A DNA stretch of 64,000 bases. Origin: Notospermus geniculatus (taxonomy: Eukaryota; Nemertea; Pilidiophora; Heteronemertea; Lineidae). Both the position numbers and the translations under genes were made by a program. Below the pieces are notes generated by a model that did not search any database, had not been told where the DNA came from, and worked only from the letters and a program-made list of their open reading frames with translations. Positions 24,316-37,777 of this stretch are shown piece after piece (position 1 is the stretch's first letter; every line of letters begins with the position of its first letter). The stretch covers positions 948,210 to 1,012,209 of the forward strand of contig NMRB01000001.1 in assembly GCA_002633025.1 (NCBI GenBank). The letters are read 5' to 3'.

Positions 24316-27300
24316 ATGGCTTACCAGGCTGAAATAGTTTCTGACCTATGTCTGAGGACCATTCTCCAAGATGGAGTCCCGAGCTCTCAATCACTTGAAG
24401 AACTTATGAGGAAGTTGGATGTTCAGCTTGGATTCAACAGAAGACAGTATGTATTTGATTGTTTTTATTTGAGGCGGGGGACTCGACAAATCAATTCCAC
24501 ATATACTTGCTAATCACATGTCATCTTCTCTTTTTCAGACTTGAGAGGGTTGTGAATGATATAGTGAATGATGTGAACAACCTACCAGGAAGTCGGACGT
24601 TTACAACAGCCACTGATGCCATAGAGCACATGTCTGAGCACCACATACTGGAGAAGACTTCTTGCTTCGACCCTGATCCAGAGGATGTGACACGATTATT
24701 AAAACATGTTGTGAGTTTGCGACACTGGTCCTTTTTCCCACGCCTGTTCTTTTTGGTGAAATGTGAATGTTACAGAACTAGAAATAGTCAAATTTATCAT
24801 CTATGAAGATAAAGTGACTTCTGCATTGTTTATGTGATACCAGTGCCCCTGTACAAATGTGATTTGGCTTTCTTCTTTTTTAGTCAAAAGTTTTAGAACA
24901 GTGTCCTGGAAGTGAAGAAACAACACTGCAGAGTTTGCTCCAACTGTCCTCTGAGGAGGGGATAATTCTACCAATCAGATCATCTACAGCAGATCAGGTG
25001 ACTGAGTCCATGATGTCAATCAATACAGTGATGGATTCCAGTGAACATCTGAATGAATCACTCTGGGGCGAAATTTGTATGAGGCTGAGACGCTCATTTA
25101 TCGACGGGTTGAATAAACTTCCTATCAACATCCAACAGACTGCCATCAACTTAGACAAAGACAAGCGTCTGGATTATCTCCAGAGTTTATGCTCTCTTTA
25201 TCCTTCTGATGATATTTGGGCCCGCTACAAAGGTCTCCGCTGCCAGCAGGTTGATCGTTGTATTGGAAACCTTCTCATGCCGCACGGACGCAGTCTTGAT
25301 CTGCCAACATTTGCCGTCAATTTTGAAGAATTGGCCAACGTCATCATCGTCATGATTGATGAAGATTTCATAGTTCTGAACTCTGGAATATTCAAACGAA
25401 ATGTCAAGCCTTTTCAGGCTCTTCATGAGATATTCCAAGATAAACTCTCAGATGAAATATCCACAGTCATGGAAAACATCATTGATGAGTTGATTATTAC
25501 TCAGAATGGAAGCCGACAATCGTATCATCCTCATTCCTCGGGTATCATGAGTAATCTGAAATCTGGTATCAGTCACGTCAGTCGGAAGGGCGCCTCTAAA
25601 AGTTTGGACAGTTTGTTGATAAAATCAGAAGACATCGGGGCTGAGTTGATATTGCCGCCAAGTCATGTGCATGCTCTGACTACCATTATCTCGGCAACGT
25701 ATGCTGTTGATTGTCATGTCGAGACGTTGTATCAGAGGATGACGTGGGAAGTATTCGGAAACCAGAAGAAGAAAAACCTCAAGTCGAGTCTTAAAGGTAT
25801 AAACTTTTTTACCCATTACACAGTGCTATATTCTGTGTCTGGTAATCGTTTGATCACCAGGCCTGTCAGATCATTGACAGTTAGCATCATAGATATGTAC
25901 ATAAAAAAAACCCACATACAACTGGTTATTGTTTTGACTAGGAACAACTCTGATGTAAGCTTCTCCCCTTCAAGCTGGGAAATCCCCTCTTATCATCACT
26001 TGCTGCTTAGCCCCTACCATTGTCTCCATTCCACAGCTATTTCACCTCTGATTACTGGTATTCTGTGTAAATGTTTTAATGGTTCCTGTCACAAGCCACA
26101 CGCTTCACCCTTCCAGCCACCGGGCAGACCCCTACACCACCTGATCTCTCCCGCCGCAGACCCAGTCTCAGGAGCAGTGAGACCACAGCTTTGCTTCCCG
26201 ATGCTATTCCACCTCCATTTGGTACTACCCTCGCCATGATGGCTGAAGGTGGATCATCGAATCTACGAGGTAGGGCCAAATAAAATTTATTGCTTTGCCC
26301 CCAACCCCATTTTCTTCCTGAGAAATTTTGGGCCCTGAATCTATTCTTGCCAGCTGACCAATTACCGGTAGGCATTTTGAATTCCTAGAATTTCCATGGC
26401 AACTCATCTGTATTTTCCAGTGATTGAGAAAGCTTTCCATGAAGATAAACCCACTTGGCAATGGAAGGAACTTTTCATCAAGTTAGTACCAGATATTGCC
26501 CGAGCAATGGAGAAAATCATCCGCGAGACGGCAAGTGCAGCCCTAGAGGATGAATGGCAAGAGATTCTGGTGACTAATCAAGTTCAGATGGAGGAACTGT
26601 GTGAAATCATGATGGGAGGCAAGCTGGATTATCCAAGGGTTATACTTAAGGTCAGACTGTGTTCTATCTCATTCATCTTTGCTGGTTCTTAGCAGTCAGA
26701 GTACTGTGACCCCAAACTAACTGTATGTAAAGAGGTTTGCCTAGTCACAGATTTACAACCTCGACATGTCACTACATCATTCTGCCTCTCCACAGGACAC
26801 ACATTTTTACAAGTGTACACGTCTTGCTCCAGTCTTGGTTAACATGGACGTAGTAGTAGGCTCGGAATTCCTTCTTGAATATCAACATGTAGTTCCACAC
26901 TGCCTGAATATTCCGTAGTTGAACTGTGGCTCATCCGTGCCTTCTGTTGTTTTCCAGAGTATTGCAAAGACTTTCCAAGAGATTGATGAGTTGGTACCAC
27001 TTGCTGCAATAGGAAGTGAGACTTGCTTCCATCTCCTGAGGACAACATTTGTAGAATGTACCATGCAGCAAATGAGGCTGTTTTATGCTAGGCTCAACAA
27101 GGTAACTTTGGGGCTGGAAACTTTGGGAAACCTGCTGATGGAGGAATATCTACAGTTTGTGGGAGTCACTAGACAGAAAATTCGTTGATTAACATGGACA
27201 TATTTAATTATGAATATTACATGTTGCTATAACTGAAGTTCATTATTTTCAGATATGTGACCTAGTGCCCCAGATATTGCCAATGAATGGATTTTACATT

Positions 27301-30300
27301 GCTTTGGCCAGTGCTGCCTTCATCAGAAACCATCTTCTTCACTTTGATACTGTACTTACAGTAGAAGAGGGCAGGTGAGGAATATAAGGCTTTACTGCCA
27401 ATTACTCCACACATTTAAGTTGAAAATGTCAGTTTCATTGAACTTGAGCTTTTTCTTCAGTCCTCGAGTATGAGAGATGAGGAAAGTGAGGCTTACAAAT
27501 GGTTTAACCTTGTGTACCATTTTATTTTGATTTCAGTAAGAAGCTGTTTGTCACACTCTATCGACAGTTCTGTGACCTGGTTGACACCATATCACGTCAG
27601 ATCGTTGAATACCACAACAGCCTCCTGGCGAATTCATTCCTTCAGGATGCTGAGAGTCACTACTGGGATGATTCTAAGGAATTCTATGATGTAGGTATTG
27701 TATTCAGTCAGAAGCTGGACAATTTGACATTTTTTACCCATTCGCACTTTCATGTACCGTAGTCACATTAGACCAAATGAGTCCTTGAACATCTCATGTT
27801 TTCACCGAAAACTCGGAAATTAATGTTACTCCTCGTTTTTGCAGGACCAGTCCTGCTCCTTGTCGATAGTGATGTGGAACCTGCACTTGAAGGCCACACA
27901 GCATGACCTGTGGCAATTCGGACCACCAAGATTGGCACAGAGCATGTTTGCAGCTATAATCCAAGAGTCATTACAACTTCTTGCCCAGAGATACTGTAGG
28001 ATCAAGCCTTCATACAGAAGAACAAGACAGTTCAGGTGTGTTCCGAGAGGGAAGATTTGAGGGTTAGAGGACCCATGTACTTTTGCTTTGACTTATTTGA
28101 TAAGAGTACCAGAGATATATTTCAGTGTGTAATCGAACTGCAAGTCAACCATTGGTTAGGTGAAGCATGGCAACAACCGAAATGTGGTCTTTGGTCTCTT
28201 GTGATCTTCTGTCACTTTCGTGCTGTGGTTTGTCCAAGCTGAAACATGAAAGTGACAGGTAACAAATCCATCTCATCCTCCCATAGCAGGGCTTGGTCTC
28301 GCTCCTCTTCATACACTCACTTTGTATATGACCGTATGAAGATGAGCGAGACCGGAGCCCTGCTATGGGAGGTTGATCTGTCTAGGAATTGCTCATATCA
28401 GCTGGTTTTGTTGTATTGATTGGTAATTTTTCACTTCCAGATGTGACATTTTGTCAATTCTGCTGTGTACCAGTCAGCTCCTTCTGCCTGCCAGTAACAC
28501 CTCCAGTAGATTGATGGACGTCAGCTCGGAACAGGCAACACATTTCTCAATCCACAACTCCTGTACGTCACTGGTGTCTGCCTTGGCTGTGGTGTCATCA
28601 CCTCTTGAGTTCATCTACAAGACTTACAAGAAAGGCTTCAGCAAGAAGAAAACAAATAGTGAAGAAAGAGAAAGCATCCATGGGAGACCGACAGATTGGC
28701 TCTCACTTGTCTGGCCTCATCTGTTTCAGAGAGGTTTCACTGAGTAAGCATTCAACTTTTAGCAACCAGGGTCCATATTCATGAAACCTTGCTAGCTTAG
28801 TTGATTGCTAGTAGTGTACATTGGTCTGTACAAACTGGGTGATTTAGTAACCAACGCAACTAAGCTTAGCAAGGTTTTGGGAATATGGGCCCAGGTCTTC
28901 CATGTTCTGGTTTACTTGCATGTACAAATTGTTGTGTCCACAAGGAATACGAGACATTTTCTTGTACTTAAGTTACGACTGTTTCAGGTGTTGGCATCTG
29001 TAGATTATGTGAAGCTTGTGCGCGTATAGGGCCTTATTCAAAAAGGGTGTTTAAGACTTAGACACATGTAACTTCGTCAAATGCATGGTGGAAGTGTGTG
29101 CATTTAGTGAAGTTACACGCGCCTAAGTCTTAATCGTGCGATGATCACCCTTTTTTAATACGGCCCATAGTATTCATTAATGCAATCAAAAATTTATGAA
29201 TTTTCAATGCAATGCATAATCAGTATTTTCATTTTCTTGGTAGACTGGATGACATGCAGACGACATCAGCACTGTACCTGCACCTGAAGCTTTTCAGCGT
29301 TCAACCAGAGCCAAACTTTCCCATGATGTTGCAAGCCCTTTTGATGAAGGACTTCACCCTCCCGATCATGATTCTTACACAACCAATGGGAAAACTAAAG
29401 CGAGTGAGGTCACAGGCATCATTCCCGAGCAAGAGTTGTGGGAAGGCTTGTTGCCTTGGGGAGCAGTGTCACTCGATCACCAAGAGTCAAGCAGAGAATC
29501 TCTTTATTCCATTTGTCACCATATTGATCAAGTGTTCATGTACCCCTGATGCCCTAGGGAAAGTACTCCTCTCAGTAATTGGCAGGTGAGTGTCTACCTC
29601 AGTCATCTGTGTAACCCTTCGTGACCAATCAGTAGGTTCCAAAAGTTGCCATCCTGTGTGCCTGGTTGGTTTTGCTCCATCATTGGCCTCTGACTATCTC
29701 CCTGAATTTCTCTATCTCTCACTACACTGGTTTGAGCCAATATCTGGAGGTACTGATGAATCTCACCTCTTTCTCTTTCAGAGCAGGTGACTGGGGTCTT
29801 TTTGAAGCAAACTCCATGCCAGGGAAAAGTGCTGAGGTACGGTACATGTTATAGTTGACATGCTTCAGAAGAGATGTGTTTGTTAGTGCTGCCCCTTGTA
29901 TCTCTTCATTTGATGAAATCTATACATCCTCACTGTACATGTACAATCCTGTTGTCAGAGCTAAATCTTGGTATTAATTTCTCAGATTCCGCTGTGGTTA
30001 GATGCTATCCATGAAGCACTGATACCATTCATCAACCGAGTGATTACACCAGCATTACAAATAATCCTAAAAGAACCGGCACCAAAGATGGACCCACTGT
30101 GGAACTATCTCCATGAACTCCCGTGCGGGTGTAAACCTGTCAACATTGGAGACTGGAGCAAGTCAAAGTATGCGACACCACCAAAACATGCAGAACAAGG
30201 TTGGTGGATAGAAAAACTTGGGGTCAAAGTTCACTCAACATGTGGAAGTGTTAGTTCTTTCTGGCTGGCAGTGCTTTCAAAAAGATCATGCATCTTGGGA

Positions 30301-33300
30301 GAAACTCTTTGGCATTTTATGGAGTACTCTAACGTTAGTGAACTTTGGTCCTGAAAATAATTTTTTTCCTATTCTTTCCAATTCATGGTGTTGTAATCAA
30401 GTATATATGTACTAGCTAGTTTTAAACTTTTCAAAGAATATCCGATTTGTAGTTTTACCTCGGCAACACTCTAAGTGTGCAGCTTGCTTCCAAAGTTTAT
30501 GTACCGGTAGTCTAAACAGCTAAAGCTGCTTTTGAAATCAACTCTTCTCATCCTTCTTGCATGGAACTCAGCATGCTGTTTATTCATTAATTCTGCACTA
30601 CAGGAGGTGCCATGATATCATAGCTGTTAATGTAAGTCTCCTTCAGCTGCAAATGATGTTGGTATTGATAGCACTTTTTGGGGTGCAAACATGTATGTTA
30701 TTTAATGGTAAATGCATTTCCCCCTGAACTACATTCTTGCAGAGGTACATGTAGATGTTGATGTTAAAATGGATAGTGATAAAACTGACTCTACAGGAGA
30801 AGGGAACACTAATCCTACTCCTGATACGGAGAGTAAGTACGGAGTAGGTGTCACTTGTGATGTCAGTTGAAATGTCAGACCATGTTAGCCAAACCGGACA
30901 CTTCATGTTAGTTAGAAAAATTGTGGTCAGTTTTACCGATGGAGGTTTCCAGCAATGTCTGAGTGGACACCTTGGCTAAGGTGCCCTGCTGAGTGGCCGA
31001 TTCAGTTTGGACTTTAACCAACAACTCTCAGGTATTTGAGCGGAACCTGTCAACGTGGCTTAGGGCAAAGCACTTCCCTCTGAATTGACATTGTCTGGTG
31101 ACTACCATTCTTAATTAATAGGAAAATTTTGACTTCTTTTTCTGTAATTTTTTATTCCTGGAAGTATCTGGTTTGGGCTTCAACTCCTTGATGGCCTTGG
31201 TATTTTACAGTCATTTAGTGGCCTCTTCATGTTTGTTTTGAAAGTTCCCTGTGTACCCTGCATGTGTCATGGTCATACACATTGATGAAGACCAGAATGC
31301 CTTTGAAAATTTAATATGATTTTAATATGACTGAAATATTTCAGATCTTTTTTTGCAGGAAAAACAGACATCTTATATCAATTAATGCATTATTTATCTA
31401 TTTTATGACAATAGACCTGAATTCCAATCCATACTGTCATTACACACCCATGATATCGCGTATGACATCATAAAAATGAAAGTTTCCACCGCAAAGTGAT
31501 TAAAGCATGTGTTGTTCTTGCTCCTCCTTCACCAAACAGTCTCAGCTGTGTTGTCACAAAAAGTGGCACAAGTCTTCATTCATGTGTGCCATTTCATTTT
31601 AACAAGAGAAGTTTTGTGTGGTCTGATAAATAAATAAAATAACAATGTTCTCTTATTGTTCAGCCACCTGCATGTTAGTACATGTACACTCATCCCAAAA
31701 AATAAATGGACAGTGGTTTTTTAACTGTGTACAGGAAGTGATGCATAATGTTGGGTTCTAGCTCAGATATATGGCCCTTCAACATCTCTTGTATATATCC
31801 AAGAGCATATTTTAAGGAAAAAATTAAAATATCGTGAAATTATCACTGTTTCAAAATATCATTGAAAATGAGATTTTTGAAATCTTTAAGTCTTTCATAA
31901 AAAACAAATTTATCATGAATCTATGAAAAGTTCTAAGACTCATGGTGAAGAAATTACTGAAAAATAGTTGCCCTATTCTGTGTTATTCAAGGAATTATGC
32001 ATGAAAAACGGGACACTTTTCAACACAATTTAAAGAAAAAGTTTAATTTCTCTGTGACCGATGGTAATATAGTTACCGAATCTTGGTCAGTCTTAATCTT
32101 TTAGCGAAGGTCAACACCTCAACCCAAAATTTCGTGAAAAATCTCAAATTTCAAATTTTTGATATTTTCAATAATCTCAAATATCATCAAAGTAAGCCAA
32201 GATTTTCAAACACTTTCTTCACCATATTTCTTAGAATTTTCCATAGATTACTTGAAAAGTCATTTCTGGTAAAAAATGTTAAGATTTCAAAAATCTCAAT
32301 CTTGATGATATTTTAAAATAGTGATATTTTCATGATAATTAATTTTTTTCCATGAAATTTCCTGTCTGACATACAGAGGAGATGTTCAAGGGCCAGGTAT
32401 CAAAGCTGCAACCCCATTGTGTGCATACCTCAGCAACAGACGACAAAAACTTTTGTCCATTTATTTTTTGGGATGAGTGTACCTACAAATTACATGTATG
32501 ATTTTGGATGTGTCCAGGGTTTCTACCCCATTTTCACTTCCAGGCCCGTGGAATCAAACGAGACTGAGTGGTTGTTTTGTTTGTCTTGTCCAAAATGTTT
32601 GGTTCTTTGGTCTCAGACATCTGTTTTCATCCCAACTGCAATCCTTTATTTCCACAGTTTGACTTTGAACTCACCACCCAACTGATTTGCTTCTCACACT
32701 TCATTCCACAAATTGCAAGAACATAAAGGGAAAAAATGGGTGCCTTTAAAAGGGTTCCATTTTTGAAGGTGTCTGTCAATAAGGCAATGGAGAAAAGGGA
32801 CAACAATCTTGTTGGTTTTCTCAAGTAGATTAGAAAGATGGGGGTGTTAAAAACAAGCAATATCTACATGCATATGGCATACATGCAGATGTACATTTGT
32901 GATAACATTCAGATGATGATATCTGTTACATGTAAATACCGGTATGATTCTACATGCTAGAGAAACTTGCAGAGAATTTGAAATTTTCAAGAACCATAGA
33001 CATTACAAGTTGTTGTTTATTGATAACTTTTATTCCAGCCTCCAAGGAGATGGTAGATAATGCCCTTAAAGCTTTGTTGACACAGATCTTTGAAGAGATC
33101 TACTGCCTCCCGACTGCGCTGTGTACGTTCTTCCAACTCGTGCAGGACAAATTGCGAGAACTTGAATTGCCAAATGCTCATCATTCTGTGGGCTTACTTG
33201 TAAGTACTTCAGCTATTTGCTGTATGGGAGGTGGAGTTTCCATTATGCAACAACATCATTGCTCATGGTTTCTTGGCAATATTCAACAGTTGGGGGCGGT

Positions 33301-35325
33301 TGCATTTTGGTTACCCGGTATAGGTCAAGTTAGAATGCGGGTCCGGTTCTTCAAAGAAGCACCTGCATGCTTACATTTCAACACTGTCCCCTCTTATTTT
33401 TGATCTTTTTTGCTTTTTGTCAGGTGTTAGGGAATCTCCTTCGCATTAAGCTAGGTGATTGCTTGTATGTTGAATCAGTCACCGGTCAACCAGTACGCCC
33501 TCAATCCAAGGAAAACTTGTTGATGCTAGCTGACTGTGCATATTCTGTGCTTGCTCAATATTCAAGTAAGTTCGCCATAATTAATTGTTAGTTCAGTTCG
33601 TGCCACTCACAGGTGTCATTTCTGACCAAATTGGGTTTCAAGCCAAAGTGCTTTTGGTTGAAGTTGTGTGCCGATTCACTGTAGTACATGTAGGCACAAG
33701 TACATCTACATGTACAGTGCTACCTACCTTGGGTTCGCACACATTTTATTTCATCAATCATCAATGATGCATACATGCAAATACTGTAAACCGTGAAATT
33801 TTCGCGTGCGTTTTATTTTCGCGATTTTCGCGTTCAAGGGTCAAAACACGAACATAAATCGCACAAAAATTACTCTTCTTATTATTCTTTTGAAGCTTAA
33901 GGGTTCTAATCGCAAATATTTATTCTTCGCGAATTCGTAGATCACCAAAATCGCGAACATTTAGCATCGCGAAAATATCACGGTTTACAGTACTCGTACA
34001 TGTAAAGTCAGTCACCTCATATGCCACCCCTTTTTCAGAGTGTAAGGGTGCAGGTACACCAAGGCTGGCGAATTCCTTTGTGCGATACCATCGGCAATGG
34101 CTTCAAGAGAAGATGGATATTCTCTTAGATTATTTCTGGAGACCGTAAGTCCAGGTTTGGTTGCTCAAGCAATCATTTAAGTATTTGTCAGGCTTCCAAA
34201 TTACTAGTGGACTCTCATCATGCTAACTAGTTATCATTAAAGTTGATTTCAATGATATTTCCAGGCAGTTCTCTGTACCTGAAACCAAGATTCTTGATGG
34301 TGCTACTGCGGAGTTTAGGGAGCAGTACCTCATTCCTGTTGCTAGTAGTATACTGGAGACATCTGAAGGTAAACTTTGTTGAATGTAGGGTTAGTAAATG
34401 CTCAGGGTTTTGAAGGCAATTAGCATAACCCTAATTACTAGGGCTTGAAAACTCTTTTTGTACACTTGATTGCAACATTGATGACAACACAACAGCACAC
34501 CTACTGGCTCTTGAAATCACAGATCTACATGTCCTATGGTTTCAATTCATTTCAGGTCATCGTTCCTTGATCCAAATCTACAATCTCCTCCAGAACAACA
34601 TGACATGGCTGTTGGGCCAGTTGGACGTCCCCCCACTTCTTGGAAACCGAGGAGAGACCACTGAGGTTGGTGAATTCCATGTCAACATGGAACAACCACC
34701 AATCAGTGGATTCAATCCAATCAAAGAGTCTTCAAAGATGGGAAAAGAACCATTTAATCATGTAAGCATGATGTAGGAATCAGATTTTGGCTGATATTTG
34801 AGGCATTTGGGTTCCCACTTATGATCAGGTGCAGCTCGTTCACGGCAGATTTTGCTTAATCATCTATTGTAGAATTTGAATTCATGTTGCCCCATGAGAA
34901 TAGGAGCTGTCAGCAAGTTGACCACTAGGTGTCACTAGGGCCCAATTCAATGCATCTAGTGGACCCAGTCATTATTGATCGAGCAGCGATCATAATAGAT
35001 TTCCTGTACATTTGGTCCGCTAAGACTGTGCTGCCATCTGTTAGCAATATGCGCGGCTGACTGCTTCTATTAGTGCTGTACATGTACATGTACTGATGCT
35101 GGTAAACAATGCAAGCGTCATTACTTTCAGGAGGCTATTGGGAATTTCAACATCATTTGGCAGTCCCTGCTGCAGAGTGATCTTGGCCTGAGTGAGATTG
35201 GATTCAGGACCCTTCTCTTCAATAGACATGAGATGCAGGAAGGCGCTTACTTGGAAGAAGTAGAGAAGAAACCAGTGCATGTCCTCAAGATGAGATATGA
35301 TACGGAATCGGCAGAAATGACATGA
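24316..35325 (+). CDS. KIAA0825: KIAA0825 orthologue, complete coding region
   Basis: Large protein of unknown biochemical role; in humans its loss is linked to postaxial polydactyly. Coding exons, all joined in frame: 24316-24446, 24539-24710, 24884-25796, 26117-26269, 26421-26650, 26958-27101, 27253-27374, 27537-27690, 27845-28035, 28441-28743, 29244-29585, 29782-29836, 29986-30199, 30743-30832, 33039-33199, 33424-33565, 34039-34144, 34265-34368, 34556-34761, 35131-35325. Total 1375 aa, against about 1275 in human. The best match to the vertebrate protein as I recall it is QDAESHYWDD (658-667), then HDLW..PPRLAQ (693-705), LLAQRY and ILSILLCTSQ, plus a C-terminal LLFNRHEM. Least certain: the small exon at 30743-30832 (phase fits, little conservation) and the weak donor GTTGGT after 30199. 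The ATG directly follows TTTTGTAG, so a noncoding 5' exon is likely. No signal peptide or membrane segment seen. Confidence 0.9.
28278..28371 (+). repeat. 94-nt near-perfect hairpin in KIAA0825 intron 9
   Basis: Arms of about 37 bases starting CTCCCATAGCAGGGCT pair with GAGCCCTGCTATGGGAG at the right, with about three mismatches and a ~20-base loop. Its size and shape resemble a microRNA precursor or a small MITE; the sequence alone does not decide. Confidence 0.6.
28764..28892. mobile_element. Foldback MITE in KIAA0825 intron 10
   Basis: Left arm AAACCTTGCTAGCTTAGTTG pairs with CAACTAAGCTTAGCAAGG on the right; outer blocks GGGTCCATATTC / GAATATGGGCCC also pair. Confidence 0.7.
29029..29167. 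mobile_element. Second foldback MITE in KIAA0825 intron 10
   Basis: Inverted blocks GGGCCTTATT / AATACGGCCC, AAAAAGGGTG / CACCCTTTTT, AAGACTTAG / CTAAGTCTT and GTAACTTC / GAAGTTAC occur in mirror order. Confidence 0.75.
31687..32479. mobile_element. Tc1/mariner-type non-autonomous element
   Basis: 793 bp flanked by TA on both sides. Terminal inverted repeats: CACTCATCCCAAAAAATAAA at the left and its reverse complement at the right end. The interior is very AT-rich with many internal inversions and has no transposase. It lies in the long KIAA0825 intron before the exon at 33039. Confidence 0.75.
33782..33992. mobile_element. 211 bp palindromic element
   Basis: Inverted ends TACTGTAAACCGTGAAATTT at the left and ATATCACGGTTTACAGTA at the right, with several CGCGAA/TTCGCG words inside. 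It lies in a KIAA0825 intron. Confidence 0.8.
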
Positions 35326-37035
35326 GAATCTACAAGTTGGTCTTCACTTCATGGTAGGGGGGTAGTCCGTGTCCGTAGTGTTGTGGAACTACCATGTGGA
35401 ATCAAAAGTGCCGTGTCAACTCCTGCACAAGTCACTACGGATGAATCTGTCAGATCAAGGTGTGTTCAGTTTCGTATGTTGTGTATAATGTGAACATGGT
35501 AAGCTGAAGGTTAAATGTACTTACGTGTACACAAAGGATGATGCTTCTGATGTACTTCGCGAGAAGTACACTTCTGTGACAGTTTATTTTTCGACGTTGT
35601 GATATGAATTTGAAATTAACTTATTTTTGTGATATTTATTTGTATGCTTGGTGCAATTTTTTTAATTTATTTCATGACTACTTAAAATCAATTCCAACTA
35701 TTCATACCAACATCTCGAAAGCTTTTTGAGTAGGTTCATTATTCAAGAGTTATCAACAGTGAGCCCCTTTTCAAACAACTTGTTTGCCAGTCAGCTGCAG
35801 GATTTGGGATCTTTTCTGTGATTTACTTTTCTGACAAGTGTAATATTCTGCAACAGAGTTGTGTGCTGTTGATGAAGAAAATCAAACTCGAGTTATGACA
35901 GTGACAACTCGTATATCGGTATGTTTTTCATATCATCTACAATCATGACAGATATCAAACATTTTGTGTACATGACCATGTACAGGTAATGTATTGTATT
36001 GTTTTATTCATGTTGTTCCAGATTTGGCAAATGTTGGTGTTGCCGCCAAATCAATGTTAAGTTATTATAAACGTAGCCATTGTGATATTGTCTAGTAAAT
36101 AAATGAATGGAAATGTTGAAATCATCTCTTCTCAGTTGTGATTGATTGGTATAAAAGTTCTGAAATTTCCTGTACTTAAGCTTAATGCCCAGTATTTATC
36201 TTTAAGCTTTACTCGCTACTGATTAATTTACATTGTAAAGGTTGTTCAGTTTTGCAAGAAACCCTCATTCTATCTCCAGGAAATGGTGATAATCCTGGTT
36301 ATAATGCTGATAATCCACTCACTCCATTTCAGCTTTCTGAACCTGCAATTGCTTGTATTGTACATGTATATGCAATTTTACTCTCAATTTAGGTACCCTT
36401 TGCAACCTTTTGGTGTTGCAGCAGTGGCTAAAAACAATGACTTTACCAACTGATAGTTTTCGTTGGTAATTGCATGCCTGCACATGTGTACATACATGTC
36501 ATGTATGTTTGTGGTGTTGGTTTCGATTACATACTGACGGACTAGTACTAACCATGTGCCATTGAGTGCCAGCACAGGTTGATGTTCGTAGTGACAGATC
36601 CTAGATACCCACATTGGGTCATTTTCGTTGCAATTTCTCTCATATTAATGACATGTTATCCTTTAGTCGTCTTTCCTTATATGAACTCCTGTTCGTCCTA
36701 TACATGCAACTCCAGTCCCAAGTCCGCATGATTTATGCATGAACAAGGGTACAGCTTCAAGAAATTTAGGCTCAACGTGAATGCTGCTAAGCATGTTTCA
36801 CCACAATATAGTACAGTAGTACTGTTGTGTTACGAACAGCCCAGTGTCTGATTTAAGTCGGCTGATCCTATGAGCCAGTGCAGTGGTCTCTAACCAGAGA
36901 CGTTCACTGTGAAATTCACTCCTCCTCTTCCCCATTCTATCATGATTCCAAATTCCTGGATTCCAGCTGAAGGAGTTATTTAGAAACTCTTCTATGCAAC
37001 ACAAAAACTAACTCCAGTGAATTTCAGACAACATG
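35326..37035. other. KIAA0825 3' UTR and convergent intergenic space
   Basis: An AATAAA at 36098-36103 is the best candidate for KIAA0825 polyadenylation. The MNT gene ends on the other strand near 37036. Nothing else recognised. Confidence 0.45.
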
Positions 37036-37041
37036 TTTATT
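37036..37041 (-). other. Candidate poly(A) signal of MNT
   Basis: AATAAA on the minus strand, about 1.9 kb downstream of the MNT stop codon. If used, the 3' UTR contains the MITE at 37778-38252. Confidence 0.4.
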
Positions 37042-37777
37042 CATGAAGACATGCCACTACATAACATAGCAGCTGTCAATATCTTATTGCATTCACATAC
37101 AATTGTTTTCTCACACCATACAAACACAGACAGCACATTTTCATAAAATCCTGGGGATATTTAAACCCCAACAAGCTGTCAATGCATCTTGAGTAACACT
37201 TACAACATTACAAAGTCACATTTCAATAGGTTTCCCCATGAAGACACCAACTTGTTTGATCATGCTCCGGCAAAGTTGTTGAGGTGATCAACAGCTCGTA
37301 CATATCCTCGGACTGACCTCATAAAGCTACCCTTGAATACCGCCATAACACATGCATGACAAGTACATGTAGAAGGTGAACTAGGGAATACATGTACAGC
37401 CTTGGGAACATGTCCATGACTAGTGGTCAGGAAGTCCCAGGTGTGGTGTCACTGTAGGCAGGGGACTCAGATAGGCCTCTTCACCTTCAGTGCTTCACCT
37501 TCCCACATTAACATATCAGATACAGCAATATCTTACTCAAAGTAAACCACCTTCAATTTTGTTCACCTACATGTATCTCTCCTCGACATACCAAAATGTG
37601 GTTTTCCAATATGTATGAAAACAAAGTAAATTGTACCAAAATCACAGAACCACTAGACAAACACAAGACAACTGTGAATAGAACATACATGGATGTTACA
37701 AAATATCATATTAAAATAAAGATTTACAGTGTCCACTATGTACAAATCTAACAATGAGTTGAGAATAGTATCACTAC

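Noticed and set aside
25797-26239. Continuation of the KIAA0825 open frame past 25796
   Set aside because: A consensus donor GTATAA lies at 25797, and the extension has no similarity to the family; the in-frame exon at 26117-26269 explains the next segment.
30200-30354. KIAA0825 reading through to the stop near 30354
   Set aside because: Later exons (33039 onward) clearly continue the protein in a frame reached from the donor after 30199.
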